Of a DNA stretch of 38,030 nt, positions 11,723 to 22,299 are shown one piece after another. This DNA comes from Chara braunii (Eukaryota; Streptophyta; Charophyceae; Charales; Characeae): assembly GCA_003427395.1 (NCBI GenBank), contig BFEA01000313.1, positions 383,752-421,781 of the forward strand, read 5' to 3'. A program made the translations under genes and the position numbers. Position 1 is the stretch's first letter; each line of letters starts with the position of its first letter. The notes beneath the pieces were generated by a model. That model worked only from the letters and a program-made list of their open reading frames with translations. It made no database searches and had not been told where the DNA came from.

Positions 11723-11730
11723 GTTATAAC
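11723..11730. repeat. left target-site duplication of a miniature transposon
   Basis: GTTATAAC here is repeated exactly at 12,097-12,104 on the other side of the inserted element, giving an 8-bp target duplication typical of hAT-type insertion. Confidence 0.65.
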
Positions 11731-12096
11731 CTAGGTTGTTGGATCGGATGTCCGGGACCCCCCTGACCATCCGGGATGTCCGACCGGACGTCTGGTCGGA
11801 CGTCCGATCGGACAGGGGTTGTCCGACCTAGCGCAAAAAAAAAACAAAAAAAAAACAAAGTTCTCAGAAAACTCTGAAAACAATATATGTTATGTAAAAT
11901 AACAATACAAGCAACTTTTGCCTCAGAGTCATGTTCAAATTCGCAGTCAATCATGAGTTAAAAATCAAACAGCGAAAAGAAAAATATATTTTTTTTTACG
12001 ATTTTTTTTTTTTTTTTTCCCGGATGACGGGGCAACCGGAGGTATGGGGGAGACGTCCAGAGGAGACGACCGGCCCCCGGACCATTGGTAACCAAG
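11731..12096. mobile_element. 366-bp hAT-like miniature inverted-repeat element
   Basis: The left end reads CTAGGTTGTTGG and the right end, reverse-complemented, CTTGGTTACCAATGG. Exact 8-bp repeats (GTTATAAC) flank it. Inside the left end is a cluster of nested inverted repeats of GTCCGACCGGAC/GTCGGACGTCC type. The centre is A/T-rich with homopolymer tracts. No coding sequence is present, so it is non-autonomous. In the left arm the matching place (about 3,560-3,605, leading into ATTATAAAGGAAACA) has no such insert, which supports insertion after the arms duplicated. Confidence 0.7.
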
Positions 12097-12364
12097 GTTA
12101 TAACCCCTATCTGTATTTCTTACTACGTTTTGACTTAGTATATTGTATGCATTACTACTTTGACTTTCAGGATGATTCAGACTTAAGTAAAGGAATGCAT
12201 GTGTAATGTCAGTTCAATTTTGTTGTCTCACCGAAAGCAGATTGTGGGATTGCATCTGGGGAAGGATGGGAGGAAGGCAGTATTGCTTGTGTCTGTCTGG
12301 GTCAATCAAAGGCTGGGCTGGTCTCCATAAGGTTGGGGAGACCCAGTGCTATGTTTATTTTTAA

Positions 12365-13060
12365 ATTGTCAGGAAAACAAGACATTGTTCCATAAGTTTG
12401 GGTGCTCTGGTTGCTCTGACTTGCGAGGGTTGTCTGTGGTCGACTTTTTGGGAACCAAGCACTGTCCCATAAGTCTGGGTGACTTGGTTGCCTTGTTTAT
12501 TTTCGGTTTTCTCAGTTTCTTTTGGTTTTGAACGAGGAGGTCTGAGCATGTTCCATAAGTTTGGGTGGCTTAGCTTCTTCCTGTATTACCATTAAGAAAA
12601 ATGAATCAGGCAGAGGACCAGACATGTTCCATATGTTTGGGTGGTCTTGGTCCAATGCCACGCACATGTTGGAATCAAGAGGTTATAATTTGGCTATATT
12701 TTATTACTATTTTACGTATGAACAAGCTAGTCAGACATTGTTTCATATGGCGGTCTGACTATAGCTTGTCACGAACTGAAGAGAGTATTAGCTAAGAATA
12801 AACTTGTGGTAAGAAGGGGCAAGCTGAACCTCGAGCTAAAGATAATCGGTTCAGTCATATGCTACGTTAAAAGACTAAATACAGATAATTATATAAAACT
12901 TGGATGCTTAAAAAGTTCAGGGCGGCTAGGGTGGCATAGTCACATGCCCAAGGAAGAGAAAAATTGTAGTGTCTTGTGTTTGTGTATATTCAATGGTTGA
13001 GCTAGACATGTTCCATAAGTTTGGTGATTTATCTTTATGCCTTATATAAGTTGGGTATAA
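12365..13060. repeat. array of hairpin repeats (right arm)
   Basis: This is the mirror of 2815-3455, with loop core CATTGTTCCATAAGTTTGGGTG and variants. Stems differ between copies but stay complementary: ACCAAG with CTTGGT (12,454-12,459 and 12,483-12,488); GGACCAGAC with GTCTTGGTCC (12,615-12,623 and 12,644-12,653); CAAGCT-AGTCAGAC with GTCTGACT-AT-AGCTTG (12,723-12,736 and 12,753-12,768). Some copies have weak or no outer stem. Confidence 0.6.
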
Positions 13061-13324
13061 AGAGATAAATCATTGAAAGACTATGAACTATTATTTGATA
13101 AGATTGATTTTTGGCTGGTGAGAGTACTTACGTTTGTGGTTTGGTTTTGCATGTGGTTGGGTGAGATTATTACTTAGTATGAGTTTCAGTTGACAGGTAG
13201 TTATTTTAGATGCTCGCCACTTACTAGAGCGATAGGAGCTAGTTTCGATTCCTGCATTTTTCTGAGCTAAGTTCTTTTTACTTAGATCAATCCTCACATT
13301 TTTTGGATTTTTTGTTATACTTGG

Positions 13325-13625
13325 CTTTGTAGAAATTTTGGTAAGCTACTTTCTCTACGGGAAGCGCTGCCAAAATTTCTGCAAATCCAAGTTTTGACTT
13401 TTCAAAGTTCAGCTTGTCTAAATTTTATATATGACTTAGTCAAAATATGAAAAGTCTCATTTTCTAAAGGGAGCGCTGCCCAATTTTTTTCTACTTCAGG
13501 GAGTTACACAAAATTTGACTTTGGAAAGTTGAAAAGTATTTCAGTTTTTATATTTGGACTGGTATAAATTTTAAGAAAATACCTTTCCTACGAGAACCGC
13601 TGCCGAAATTTTCTTAGTTTAGAGG
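13325..13625. repeat. three-copy CTACGGGAAGCGCTGCC repeat (right arm)
   Basis: Reverse-orientation counterpart of 2225-2530, with units near 13,365, 13,475 and 13,600. The following block at 13,620-13,700, containing TTTTGACAGGTGGCGATTC, also matches the left arm (about 2,150-2,210). Confidence 0.65.
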
Positions 13626-14889
13626 AGATCTATTATATTTTGACAGGTGGCGATTCAGACGATCCTCTCTGTATGGAGGAGATTCTGTCAGGGTCCACCT
13701 TTTCTTTTGGTATCTGCTTAGGGATATATTTAAACTTAGTTAATTAAGAACGATGTTTGAGTGAGATTGTGATATGGAGGTTATTCTCAATGGACTTATA
13801 GGTTTAGCTTGGGGATTGACGTGTCTTGTGTCACATGTCTTCTTGATCGTTTGCTTCAAAATTTAGGTTAGATTCAGATTGATCCTACTAGTATCATCTA
13901 CTGTTATGACTTATAACATGTCGGTTACCGATTCGTCGGTTCACGACACAACTCCAATCCACTCCTTCCACTCAACCTAAAAACTTTAGCCCTTTGGTTT
14001 GAATTGTTTCATTGTGTTTTTACCCGAACTTTACTTGAATGACCATTTAATAAAGATACTGAGTATTTTATTTTGAGAGTTGCACAAAGAGTGACGCTTG
14101 TATGGCTAAAGCGAGGGTTGTGAGCGCAGAGAATGGTTGAAGTTGACCCCGTGTAGTGCGTGAACTTTTGGTTGAATCTTTGATGTGATTGCAGATATGT
14201 TTTGTGGTTTGGAATCTAGATGTGGCTGTTTGTGATCTCATACATATATGGCTGAGAGGAGTCCCACTGTGATTGTCAAAAGTGATCGTCCTATATTAAT
14301 GACCCTTATTTATATATGTACATTTTTATGACTTGAGTGTTCGAGTGGTCTACTGTGACCGTGCGCAAGGGTTAAACAAATTATATGTTGAGAGAAAAGG
14401 AAGATCCCCTTTTAATCCTTTATTTTTTTTTTAAGTTTTTATACAGTTGGACGTTGTAGTCCGTGACAGCAGTCAAAGTCAAACCCCTTGATTTCTCTCC
14501 AGGCCCTAGATGATGGAGCTGGTCTCTAGGGCGTTAAAAGACGATTGCCACCACAAGTATGAACATGTGTACTGCCCACTCTCCACAGGGTGCAGAAGAG
14601 GGTGTGGTGCTCAACCGCACTTAGTGGTTGTCTAGCGGCGAGAGATTGACCCTTCAATGCGAGTGTCAGCCGACACTTGAGTGTCGACACTTGAGTGTCG
14701 AATACGACCCTCGAGACTACGAGGGACCGCATAATTTTCGGCGCTACATAGTACGCTAGCATTGCGACTGCTTGAGTATTCATGCATTGCTAGCTGATGA
14801 GAGATGGTTAATGGATGGTATATATTTCATCGAGTATCTTACCGAAACACTCTGTCTCACTACAAATCTATGTATTTATCAAACATACA

Positions 14890-16615
14890 CTTCGTGATTT
14901 ACTTAGTGTTATTTGTACACCATATTCCGACATGGATTCGAGATTTCGTTACCGAATCGCACTTCGGGATTTTCGGGATTCGACCGGTTATATCCCAACG
15001 GGGATTCGGGATTTCGTTATTACCGAATTGCATTTCGAGATTTTCGGGATTCGATCGGTTATATCCCGATATGTATTCGGGATTTCGTCACCGAATCTCA
15101 CTTCGGGATTTTCGTGATTTACTTAGTGTTATTTATACACCATGTCCTGATGTGGATTCGGGATTTCGTTACCGAATCACACTTCGAGATTGTCGCGATT
15201 CCATCGGTTGTATTCAGATGTGGATTCATGATTTCGTTACGGAATCGCATTCTGAGATTTTCGGGATTCGACCGGTTATATCCCGACGTGAATTGGGGAT
15301 TTCGTTACCGAATTGCACTTCTGGATTTTCGGCATTCGATTGGTTACGTCCCGACGTGTGTTCTGGATTTCGCTACTGCATCTCACTTCGGGATTTCCGT
15401 GATTTACTTAGTGTTATTTGTACACCATGTCCCGATGTAGGTTCCGGATTTCGTTACCGAATCATACTTCGGGATTGTTAAGATTCCATCGGTTATATTC
15501 TGACATGGATTCGGGATTTCGTTACCGAATCGCACGTCGGGATTTTCGGGATTCGATCGGTTATATCCGGACGTGGATTCGGGATTTCGTTACCGAATTG
15601 CACTTCGGGATTTTCGGTATTCGATCGGTTGTATCCCGACGTCTATTCGGAATTTCGCTACAGAGTCTCAGTTCGGGATTTCCGTGATTTACTTGGTGTT
15701 ATTTGTACACTATGTCCCAATGTGGATTCGGGATTTCGTTACCGAATTACACTTCGGGAGTGTTGGGATTTCATCTGTTATATTTCGATGTGGACTCGAG
15801 ATTTCGTTATCGAATCGCACTTCGGGATTTTCGGGATTTGACCGGTTATATCCCGACGTGGATTCGGGATTTCGTTCTTGAATTGCACTTCAGGATTTTC
15901 GGGATTCGATTGGTTTTATCCCGACATGTATCCGGGATTTCGCTATGGAATCTCACTTCGTGATTTCCGTGATTTACTTAGTGTTATTAGTACACCATGT
16001 CCCGATGTGGATTCGAAATTTCATTACCGAATCACACTTCGGGATTTTCGGAATTCAATCGGTTGTATTCCAATGTGGATTTGGGATTTTGTTACCGAAT
16101 CGCACTTCGGGATTTTCGGGATTCGATCCGTTATATCCTGACCTGTATTCAGGATTTCGTTACCAAATTACACTTCGGGATTTTTGAGATTTGGCCGGTT
16201 ACATCTCGACGTGTATTCATAATTTTGCTTTTCAATCTCACTTCGGGATTTTCATGATTCACTTAGTGTTATTTATATATCATATCCCGATGTGGATTAG
16301 GAATTTCGTTACCGAATTGCACTTCAGGATATTCGTGACTTGGCTAATTATATTCCGACGTGCATTTGGGATTTTGATATTGAAACGCACTTCGGGATCT
16401 TTGTGATTTACTTAAGTGTTATTTCTATGTCATGTCCCGATGTGGATTTGGATTTTCGTTACCGAATCGCACTTCGGGATTTTCGGGATTTGATCGGTTA
16501 TCTCTTGACGCCGAATCACACTTCACAATTTCCAGGACTCGCTCTGCCATATCCCGATGTGGATTCGGAATTTCGTTACCCAATCTCACTTCAGGAATTT
16601 CGGGATCTACCTTTT
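14890..16615. repeat. satellite with 285-bp higher-order repeat of four ~71-bp monomers
   Basis: Monomers share the core ATTCGGGATTTCGTTACCGAAT...CACTTCGGGATTTTCG. They differ in the linker: type B has GATTTACTTAGTGTTATTTG, type C has GATTCCATCGGTT, type A has GATTCGACCGGTTATATCCC. The diagnostic GATTTACTTAGTG or its equivalent starts at 14,895, 15,116, 15,401, 15,686, 15,971, 16,256 and 16,404. The steps are 221, 285, 285, 285, 285 and 148, so the order B-C-A-A is kept over four full copies with partial copies at both ends. Long overlapping ORFs in all three plus frames are by-products of the low stop content. Confidence 0.88.
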
Positions 16616-17500
16616 TGACATTAGAGCAAATTTAAGATCAACTTAGTGATAATTCTAGAACATATATAAAAAACAAAACAATGTAAAAAAAAGGAATACA
16701 AAAATTGGGAGGAGAAAGAAACAGGTAGAACATTAAAGGTGAAAGTGTGAAATTAAAAAAAAAAAAAAACAGAGGATGAAAAAAATAAATAAATTGAATT
16801 AAATAAAAATAACGGTGGAAAATAAATTAGGTAAAAAATAAAAATATTTAAAAACATTGTATGCTAGCCTGGTGACACAAAAAATTATCTTTTTTTTTCT
16901 TTTTTTATTCGGCATTGGAGCAAATTCATAATTTATTTAGTGATATTGCGATAATAGATCCCGATGTGTAATAAAATAACAATATATAAAAAAATACAAA
17001 GATTATTAAAAAAAGGTAGAAGATTAAGGGTGAAATTGAAAAATTAAAATAAAAAAACAGAGGGGAATTGAAAAAAAAATAAACAGATCTGGAATCAAAT
17101 AAAAAAGTTCGAAAAAAAAATATGTAAAAATCTAGGCTACCAGAGTGACTTGGGACCACTTGCCCCGCCGAGCCAAAAAAGATTAAATAAATAAATAAAT
17201 AAATTTATTTTAACTTTATTTTTATTTTTTATTTTTGGTAAAGACTTTGGATATGACACTGAGGCAAAAGTTGTTGAGTTATTTTTTCTGCATAATGTAA
17301 TTTTTTTGCAGATTTTTCTGATTTTGTTTTCTTTTCTTTTTTGTTGAGACCTACTTTGGCCCTTGCACGGCCTGGCCGCCCGGGAAAATAAGGTCACCCG
17401 GGCGGCTTGGCTGGTAGCCTAGGTAAAAATTAAAAATAGTTGAAAAAAAGATGTAGCTAGGTGACACAAAAAATATATATATATATTTTTTCCCACAGTG
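16610..17500. repeat. AT-rich repeat, two tandem copies and a partial third
   Basis: The unit begins with a (T)GGAGCAAATT-like block (16,618; 16,912; partial near 17,498) and continues AT-rich with A tracts and AGGTAGAA(C/G)ATTAA. The first unit ends TGTATGCTAGCCTGGTGACACAAAAAAT, and a related TAGCTAGGTGACACAAAAAAT appears near 17,453. No coding sequence is evident. Confidence 0.6.
17132..17422. mobile_element. 291-bp hAT-like miniature inverted-repeat element
   Basis: Ends are perfect 12-bp inverted repeats, CTAGGCTACCAG and CTGGTAGCCTAG. Exact 8-bp direct repeats GTAAAAAT flank it (17,124-17,131 and 17,423-17,430). Inside are a (AAAT)n tract (about 17,184-17,205) and a CCCGGG-rich right part. 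It is non-coding. Its terminal CTAGG and 8-bp duplication match the element at 11,731-12,096, so both probably used the same transposase class. Confidence 0.8.
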
Positions 17501-17796
17501 GAGCAATTTCCCGCTCACTGAGACGAACCCTAAGCCCGCTCACTGATATCACTGAGTCACCAGGGTACAAGTGGAGTTCCCTTGGAGAGAAATTCTCACA
17601 AAGTGAAGAAACAATATTCAGATCAGAGTCATCATAGTAAAGAAGAAATTGACGATAATCACTCAGTCACTCAGCGCTTCCCAAGTTCAACAAGACTCAC
17701 ACAAGCGGCAAATGACAGGTTCGCAGATGATGAATGTCACCACGAAAACAATCGCCATGCATTAGTGATAAATGCAACATGAAGAAAGTTAATTGC

Positions 17797-18041
17797 AACT
17801 TAAAAAAGAAAGAAGAACAACTGCATTGAAGTAGCATGTTTGGCCAGAATGAACAACATGGACATCGTGATGGATAGCGACAGTTGTAAGACGCCAATTG
17901 TTTGTCATTCTTTGATATTTGCAGTTCTCGACACCAGATGCGACTCATAACACGGTTCAAAACTGTTGTGGCCCTTGGTGTAGAGATGAACAGTTGTAGC
18001 TGCTCCACACGTTGCATTAACTCTCCGACCTGGGATTTCAT

Positions 18042-18107
<66 letters not shown>

Positions 18108-18515
18108 CCGACTTCACTTGATTTTTTGTGAAAGTTCTGCCTCGATTGCATAAAATGCACAACCCTTGTATTCCATCTCTGCACGAAGGCAGTTGCAGCC
18201 TTAAAAAACAAAGAAGAATAGCTGAATTGAACTAGCACGTTTGGCTGCATTGGATAATAGGGATATTTCTGTTCGTAGTACTCAGTAGCAAATGACACTC
18301 GTAACGCTGTTCCAAACTGTTGCGGCCTTTAGTGATGAAGATTAGCAGTTGTAGCTCCTCCAAACGTTGTATTTACTCTCAAACTTGGGATTCCGTAGCT
18401 CTCTTTCTTTCTTGCTCTCGCTCGCTTGCTCTCCCTGACTTCACTTAATTTCTTGTACAAGTTCTATTTAGATTGCAAAAAATGCACAACCCTTGAACTT
18501 CATCTCTGCAAGGAA
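17797..18515. repeat. ~395-bp tandem duplication, each copy with a CT tract
   Basis: The block beginning AACTTAAAAAAGAAAGAAGAA at about 17,797 recurs from about 18,196. Both copies run through CGTTTGGC/ATGTTTGGCC, a shared AACTGTTG(T/C)GGCC block, a CT-rich tract and ATGCACAACCCTTG. The first CT tract is a pure (CT)n (18,044-18,104); the second is an imperfect CTTTCTTTCTTGCTCTCGCT. Minus-strand ORFs with Arg-Glu runs are products of this microsatellite. Confidence 0.75.
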
Positions 18516-20700
18516 AGTTGACTTGTGCATCATGAAACATCCACGAGGCAAAAACTCGTCAAGAATTTTCAATTGATGCGAGAAAAGATATACATGTCAT
18601 ATAGACACAGAACAAGTGGTTTAGATGTTATAAGAAGTCCTTGAGGTATGTAAAGGGATATCATTTTATGCGTTTCTTTTTGTGTCTGTCTGTGTTTTCT
18701 TTGCCACTTCCTTTTTCATTCTGGCGCGTTTAAGCCCGACTATTTTTCTACCACGAAAGTGTAGCATTACGACAACAGTATTGACAAAGCCATTCTTTTG
18801 TAGGCTGAAGGATCCCCGGGCAACATTGATTACTTCATTTTTTTATTTTAACTATTCCTGTTTTTTTTTCCAAAAACAATCCATGGTGTAGTAGACCTCA
18901 GGAAGTCCCTATGGTACGCATCCATTGGGAGGTCATATGGGTTACTAAGCTCCCCTAGGGGAGTCACCTCAAAGTGGCGTCACAGTGACATGACCTATAC
19001 TGGTGCTCAGATCGCAAGTCGTGATCTGCGCCAACGCTTACCGAACTGTATTTTCATACAGGAATGACTTCAAGCTTGTGTCCCTCCCCAACCCTGTGAA
19101 CTTAGTTTATTAGGTTTAAGCTTGAAATAGACAAACCCGTAGCTGTTGATTTCTTGTGTCTTACCTCAGTCCTGGCTGATTGTTGCATGATTCTTAGGTG
19201 ACCCGCAACCGCAATCTGGTTCTTTGCATTCCTATGGAAATACGTTGATGCTTTTGGGCTACCTGGTAGATGATTCATATGTGACCCGCAAGCGCAATGT
19301 GGTTTTTTGCATACCGATGAAAAAATATTGATGCTTTTCTATTTTTTGAACCCATGGTGCTGCAGGTACAATTTTCCCTCAACTTACTCAAATGATAACT
19401 GTCATTTTGGATCTGTATTGGTACAGGTATATGAACAGAATAAGGCTCAACTTTCTTCTATCAATTATCTGTCAAATTGACCATGAGAGGAAGAGCACCA
19501 CAGATGTTGACGAGATCAAACGTCGAGTTCTTCAATACATATAAAAAAAACTGCAATAAGAAAAACGAAGGTTGCTGCGATTGTTGTGTTCGAGCTTATT
19601 GCTGCTTCTCTTCAAGGCATTGAGTGGTCGTAAGTCAAGGCCTTATGTACTGTGACTTGCGAATATTGCTGCTATTTCAAAACACTACCAATTTTGTCAG
19701 AACAGTCGGCGGTTCATAAGCTTTGTCGGGACGATGGTAGAAGGTGACGGGATGGGACCTCATTGATGTTACTTCTTCCTATTTGACATCCCTCTCTCCG
19801 GGTCTTTGTTGATCAATGTCTATGAGAGACTTTGTGCATGTCCCTTTGTGTATGTACACCCTGCTTTGCCCCCCCGCCCTCCCCCACTACCAAGGCAGGC
19901 CGTGTTGTAATTGAAGACCACATGTGTTCTATACCAACGCAACCCATTTGGACGTTTAACATTGCGTTCTCTTCGGGTTTGCGTTGTGATATGTCAATGT
20001 TGCTTCTCTTCCAGAGACGACTTAGATGATAGGGTATATAAGGATGTTTGCTGATTGGAGGTCGGCATTGGTGCTGACATCAAGTACATTGGTCTTCTGT
20101 GTCTAAGTGATCATGTTGCATGAATGTATGGGATAAAACCCTACCGATAGTGCTAGCGGAGAGACCATATTGGGATGACCGGTGAGGAGATGACCAACCC
20201 GTTTGTGAGGTTGCCTGATTTTCTTTTATGTGTTCCCCCTCTGTAAAAATTGATTGAGATTGGACTGTTGGACGGGCACTCTTCTAAGTCTATTCCCCCT
20301 CCCATCTAAGTCCACACGAGTGAGAGATGATCGGAAGGAAGAAGGATAAAGGTCAATTGGAATGGAACCAAGAGAAAGAATGTGGACAAATGGGTGGCCG
20401 ACCGAGGGAATTATGGGAAAAGAGGTACTTAGGAATGGGAAGGTAAATTAAGGAGACCTTAATGGGGGGTCTGAAATAATCCTCATTTAAGAAAAGAGGT
20501 TGCCCTGACCAGAAGAACCGGTTGGTACTCCTCTATACGTTTATACTTGCCTATTCTTAGAACGATGATGACTTCCTCGGCTTTATCTCCGTAGAAGGGC
20601 CCATATTTCAATGAGAGCCTATAGAACTCCTCAGTCAACTAGGCACACTCTATATGCACCCTTCTCATGGAGTCGGCTACTTCTAAAATGTGCTAAAACC
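18516..20700. other. region without a convincing gene; small duplication
   Basis: A ~80-bp block (GTGACCCGCAACCGCAAT...GTTGATGCTTTT) near 19,198 is repeated near 19,281. There is a TATA-like GGGTATATAAGG near 20,034. Short ORFs (18,682-18,891 and 19,832-20,029) are low in complexity. Nothing here resembles a known protein except the weak exon candidate listed separately. Confidence 0.4.
19427..19544 (+). CDS. possible exon or exon relic, unknown protein
   Basis: An open frame of 37 codons with ATG at 19,431 ends in TAA at 19,542. A splice-acceptor-like TTGGTACAG precedes it. The peptide has a hydrophobic start and a charged, helical-looking end (ICQIDHERKSTTDVDEIKRR). A second open stretch follows to about 19,633 in another frame, ending at a donor-like GTAAGT. 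I do not recognise the protein. It may be chance or a decayed gene. Confidence 0.2.
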
Positions 20701-20714
20701 CCCCAAACCACTCG

Positions 20715-21207
20715 GCTATGAATTCCGGTACCCAAGCCGTTATCCGTAGACTTGGAGGTTTGAGTTCCTTCCATCCTCCCATCACAACTCTGCTACTAAC
20801 TTTGTGTCATCCCTCGTTAGCGAACAGCTTGCCTTCCTTTCGGGTTCGGGCCTCTGCATCCCCTAGAAGCCACATCGGGTCTTGTCCCATTGCTAACATG
20901 GTGCAAAACAGGTGCCATCCATCCTCGGAAAGGGCAATCGTTCCAACCGACTCTACCTTGCCTTCTGCTATATCATCCCATCCTTCCTCTTCCCTTATCG
21001 GGTTCCAAATCCGCTCTATCCATACATATGACAAGTCCCGGGCAACCTCAAACCCAATCCAATCGCACGTGGTCCCTCTCCATCAGTTCCCTGTTGGTAT
21101 AGGCATTTTCATTCCTCCTCTGAGTCGCCGTGGTTTCCAGCCTTTGAAGGGGTATTCCATCATCCTTTCTTCTCTAGTCATCTTCCCCTTCCCTGCACAA
21201 TACCAGA
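20715..21207 (-). pseudogene. member D of an unknown paralogous protein family, broken
   Basis: Reading the minus strand, an ATG near 21,180 opens a frame that stops after about 32 codons. A different frame then continues through about 21,090-20,807 with the family pattern: YVWIERIW, then GTIALSEDGWHLF, then a DPMW block. This aligns with AFLWIETVW, then GWVYLSQDGE of member A, and with AFMLVECRW of member C. The C-terminal part with the PPF and GxF blocks of the relatives was not found in one frame. It therefore looks like a frame-shifted, truncated copy. Function is unknown. Confidence 0.55.
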
Positions 21208-21244
21208 CCACCCGTCCTCCCTAAGTTAAGTTTCCCCACTCCTC

Positions 21245-22057
21245 TCAGAAGTCCCAATCCTCTATCTCCTCATCCTCGTCCTCATCACCGAAATCGTCCT
21301 CTCTGTCGTAGAACAACTTTTTCACCCCCTCCAGAAATGTCTCCCCTATTGCCACATTTCTATACACTATCCCCCAATGCACAGGGCTAGAGACATAGAT
21401 ATTGTCTAAGCTAAGACAGCTTAGTATCTCGGCCAGTTCGTCCGCCCAGTTTCCCTCAAACGACCCCATTTCTACTGACAACCGAAAGAAATCCTGCCTA
21501 GCGCATTGATATAGCCCGAGGTTCATCATGGACTGACATACCCGTACTAGCCTGCTCCGAGTTCCGAAAACCGCATCCACTAGGAAGGGAGGCAGCACAC
21601 ATCGCATGGTTCTTACGGGTCGCCTCATGCTTCCTCTATCCCCAAGTTCCACCCGCACATTTACCCTTTCCATTTCCATCTCCCTTCGCTGACACGCAGC
21701 CCACACGACCTCCGTTTCCGCCTTCTTAAACAATTCGTCCGGCGTATTCTCGAGTGTCAATTCTATGACCATAACATTCTCCCCATCTTGTGACAAGTAG
21801 ACCCACCCCCGAGCTTCCACTGTTCCCCGGAACTCCAAATCCATTAAACTTGGTGACAACCTTGTCAAGCTAACATTAGCCCATACCGTCTCTATCCATA
21901 GGAACGCGTCTTTCCCATCCAGCATCACGGTTTGATATGCTGGTTCAAGGTCCGTCCACGCCCCATCTTCCGGGAGGACGACCGACACCCCATCCTTTAC
22001 GTCTACTGACATCTCTGGACCGCTGGTATAAGTCGGGGGAGACAACCATCGTGTCAT
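21245..22057 (-). CDS. member A of an unknown paralogous family, intact 270-aa protein
   Basis: This is the only uninterrupted copy. The frame also opens further upstream from a TTG, but the first ATG at 22,057 gives MTRWLSPP, which lines up with MARQPRYP of member C, so I use it. Blocks in order are a family segment ending DAFLWIETVW (about residues 56-65), GWVYLSQDGENVMVIEL (~84-100), VLPPFLVDAVFG (~153-164), EMGSFEGNWADELAEIL (~195-211), a segment with GETFLEGVKKLF (~236-247), and a very acidic tail rich in Asp and Glu. No signal peptide, membrane span or known catalytic motif is visible. It lies divergently from B and C and shares their GC-rich composition. I do not recognise the family; it may be host-encoded or carried by a transposon. 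Confidence 0.65.
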   Translation of the reverse strand: MTRWLSPPTYTSGPEMSVDVKDGVSVVLPEDGAWTDLEPAYQTVMLDGKDAFLWIETVWANVSLTRLSPSLMDLEFRGTVEARGWVYLSQDGENVMVIELTLENTPDELFKKAETEVVWAACQRREMEMERVNVRVELGDRGSMRRPVRTMRCVLPPFLVDAVFGTRSRLVRVCQSMMNLGLYQCARQDFFRLSVEMGSFEGNWADELAEILSCLSLDNIYVSSPVHWGIVYRNVAIGETFLEGVKKLFYDREDDFGDEDEDEEIEDWDF

Positions 22058-22299
22058 CCTGTTTCCAGTTGCCGCTATCCCCAACTCATACACGTTCAAT
22101 TCTACCCGACCCCCATTTTCCAGTTGCTGTCACTTCCCCCTTGTTTCGATTCTTATGCACCATCTACGACCTAATGTACACACTCCCTTTCTTATGTTAC
22201 ACCTTACTTCACAAGCACCCTCCATACTCAGGCCTTTCGCTGTGTTCGACCCCTTGGCCTCATTCAGTCGAACCACAGTACCTCCAATAGTTTAAAAAC

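Larger units (their letters stand above)
8354..14800 (+). repeat. right arm of the giant inverted repeat (plus orientation, truncated)
   Basis: This is the mirror copy of 1061-7480. It begins TGTTGTCGGTGCG, carries the inner inverted repeat with ATACCCTTACAAGGGTAT (8369-8386), and then repeats the left arm's blocks in opposite order and orientation. Similarity ends near 14,800, where satellite DNA begins, so the part equivalent to 444-1060 and the PBS are missing. Many substitutions separate the arms, so the duplication is old. It is interrupted by a miniature transposon at 11,731-12,096. Confidence 0.65.

Noticed and set aside
14890-16615. CRISPR-like regular repeats
   Set aside because: The repeats are contiguous satellite monomers without unique spacers, and the window is eukaryotic.
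14804-16635. Many overlapping plus-strand ORFs (up to 225 aa) with repeated SGFRYRI-like peptides
   Set aside because: All three frames show the same peptide pattern because the ~71-bp monomer shifts frame each time and few stops occur. It is satellite DNA, not a repeat protein.
17905-18298. Minus-strand ORFs with Arg-Glu repeats
   Set aside because: They are translations of the CT microsatellite.
19723-19745. TGTCGGGAC as start of the missing 5' LTR
   Set aside because: Only nine bases agree; the following sequence does not resemble 36,804 onwards.
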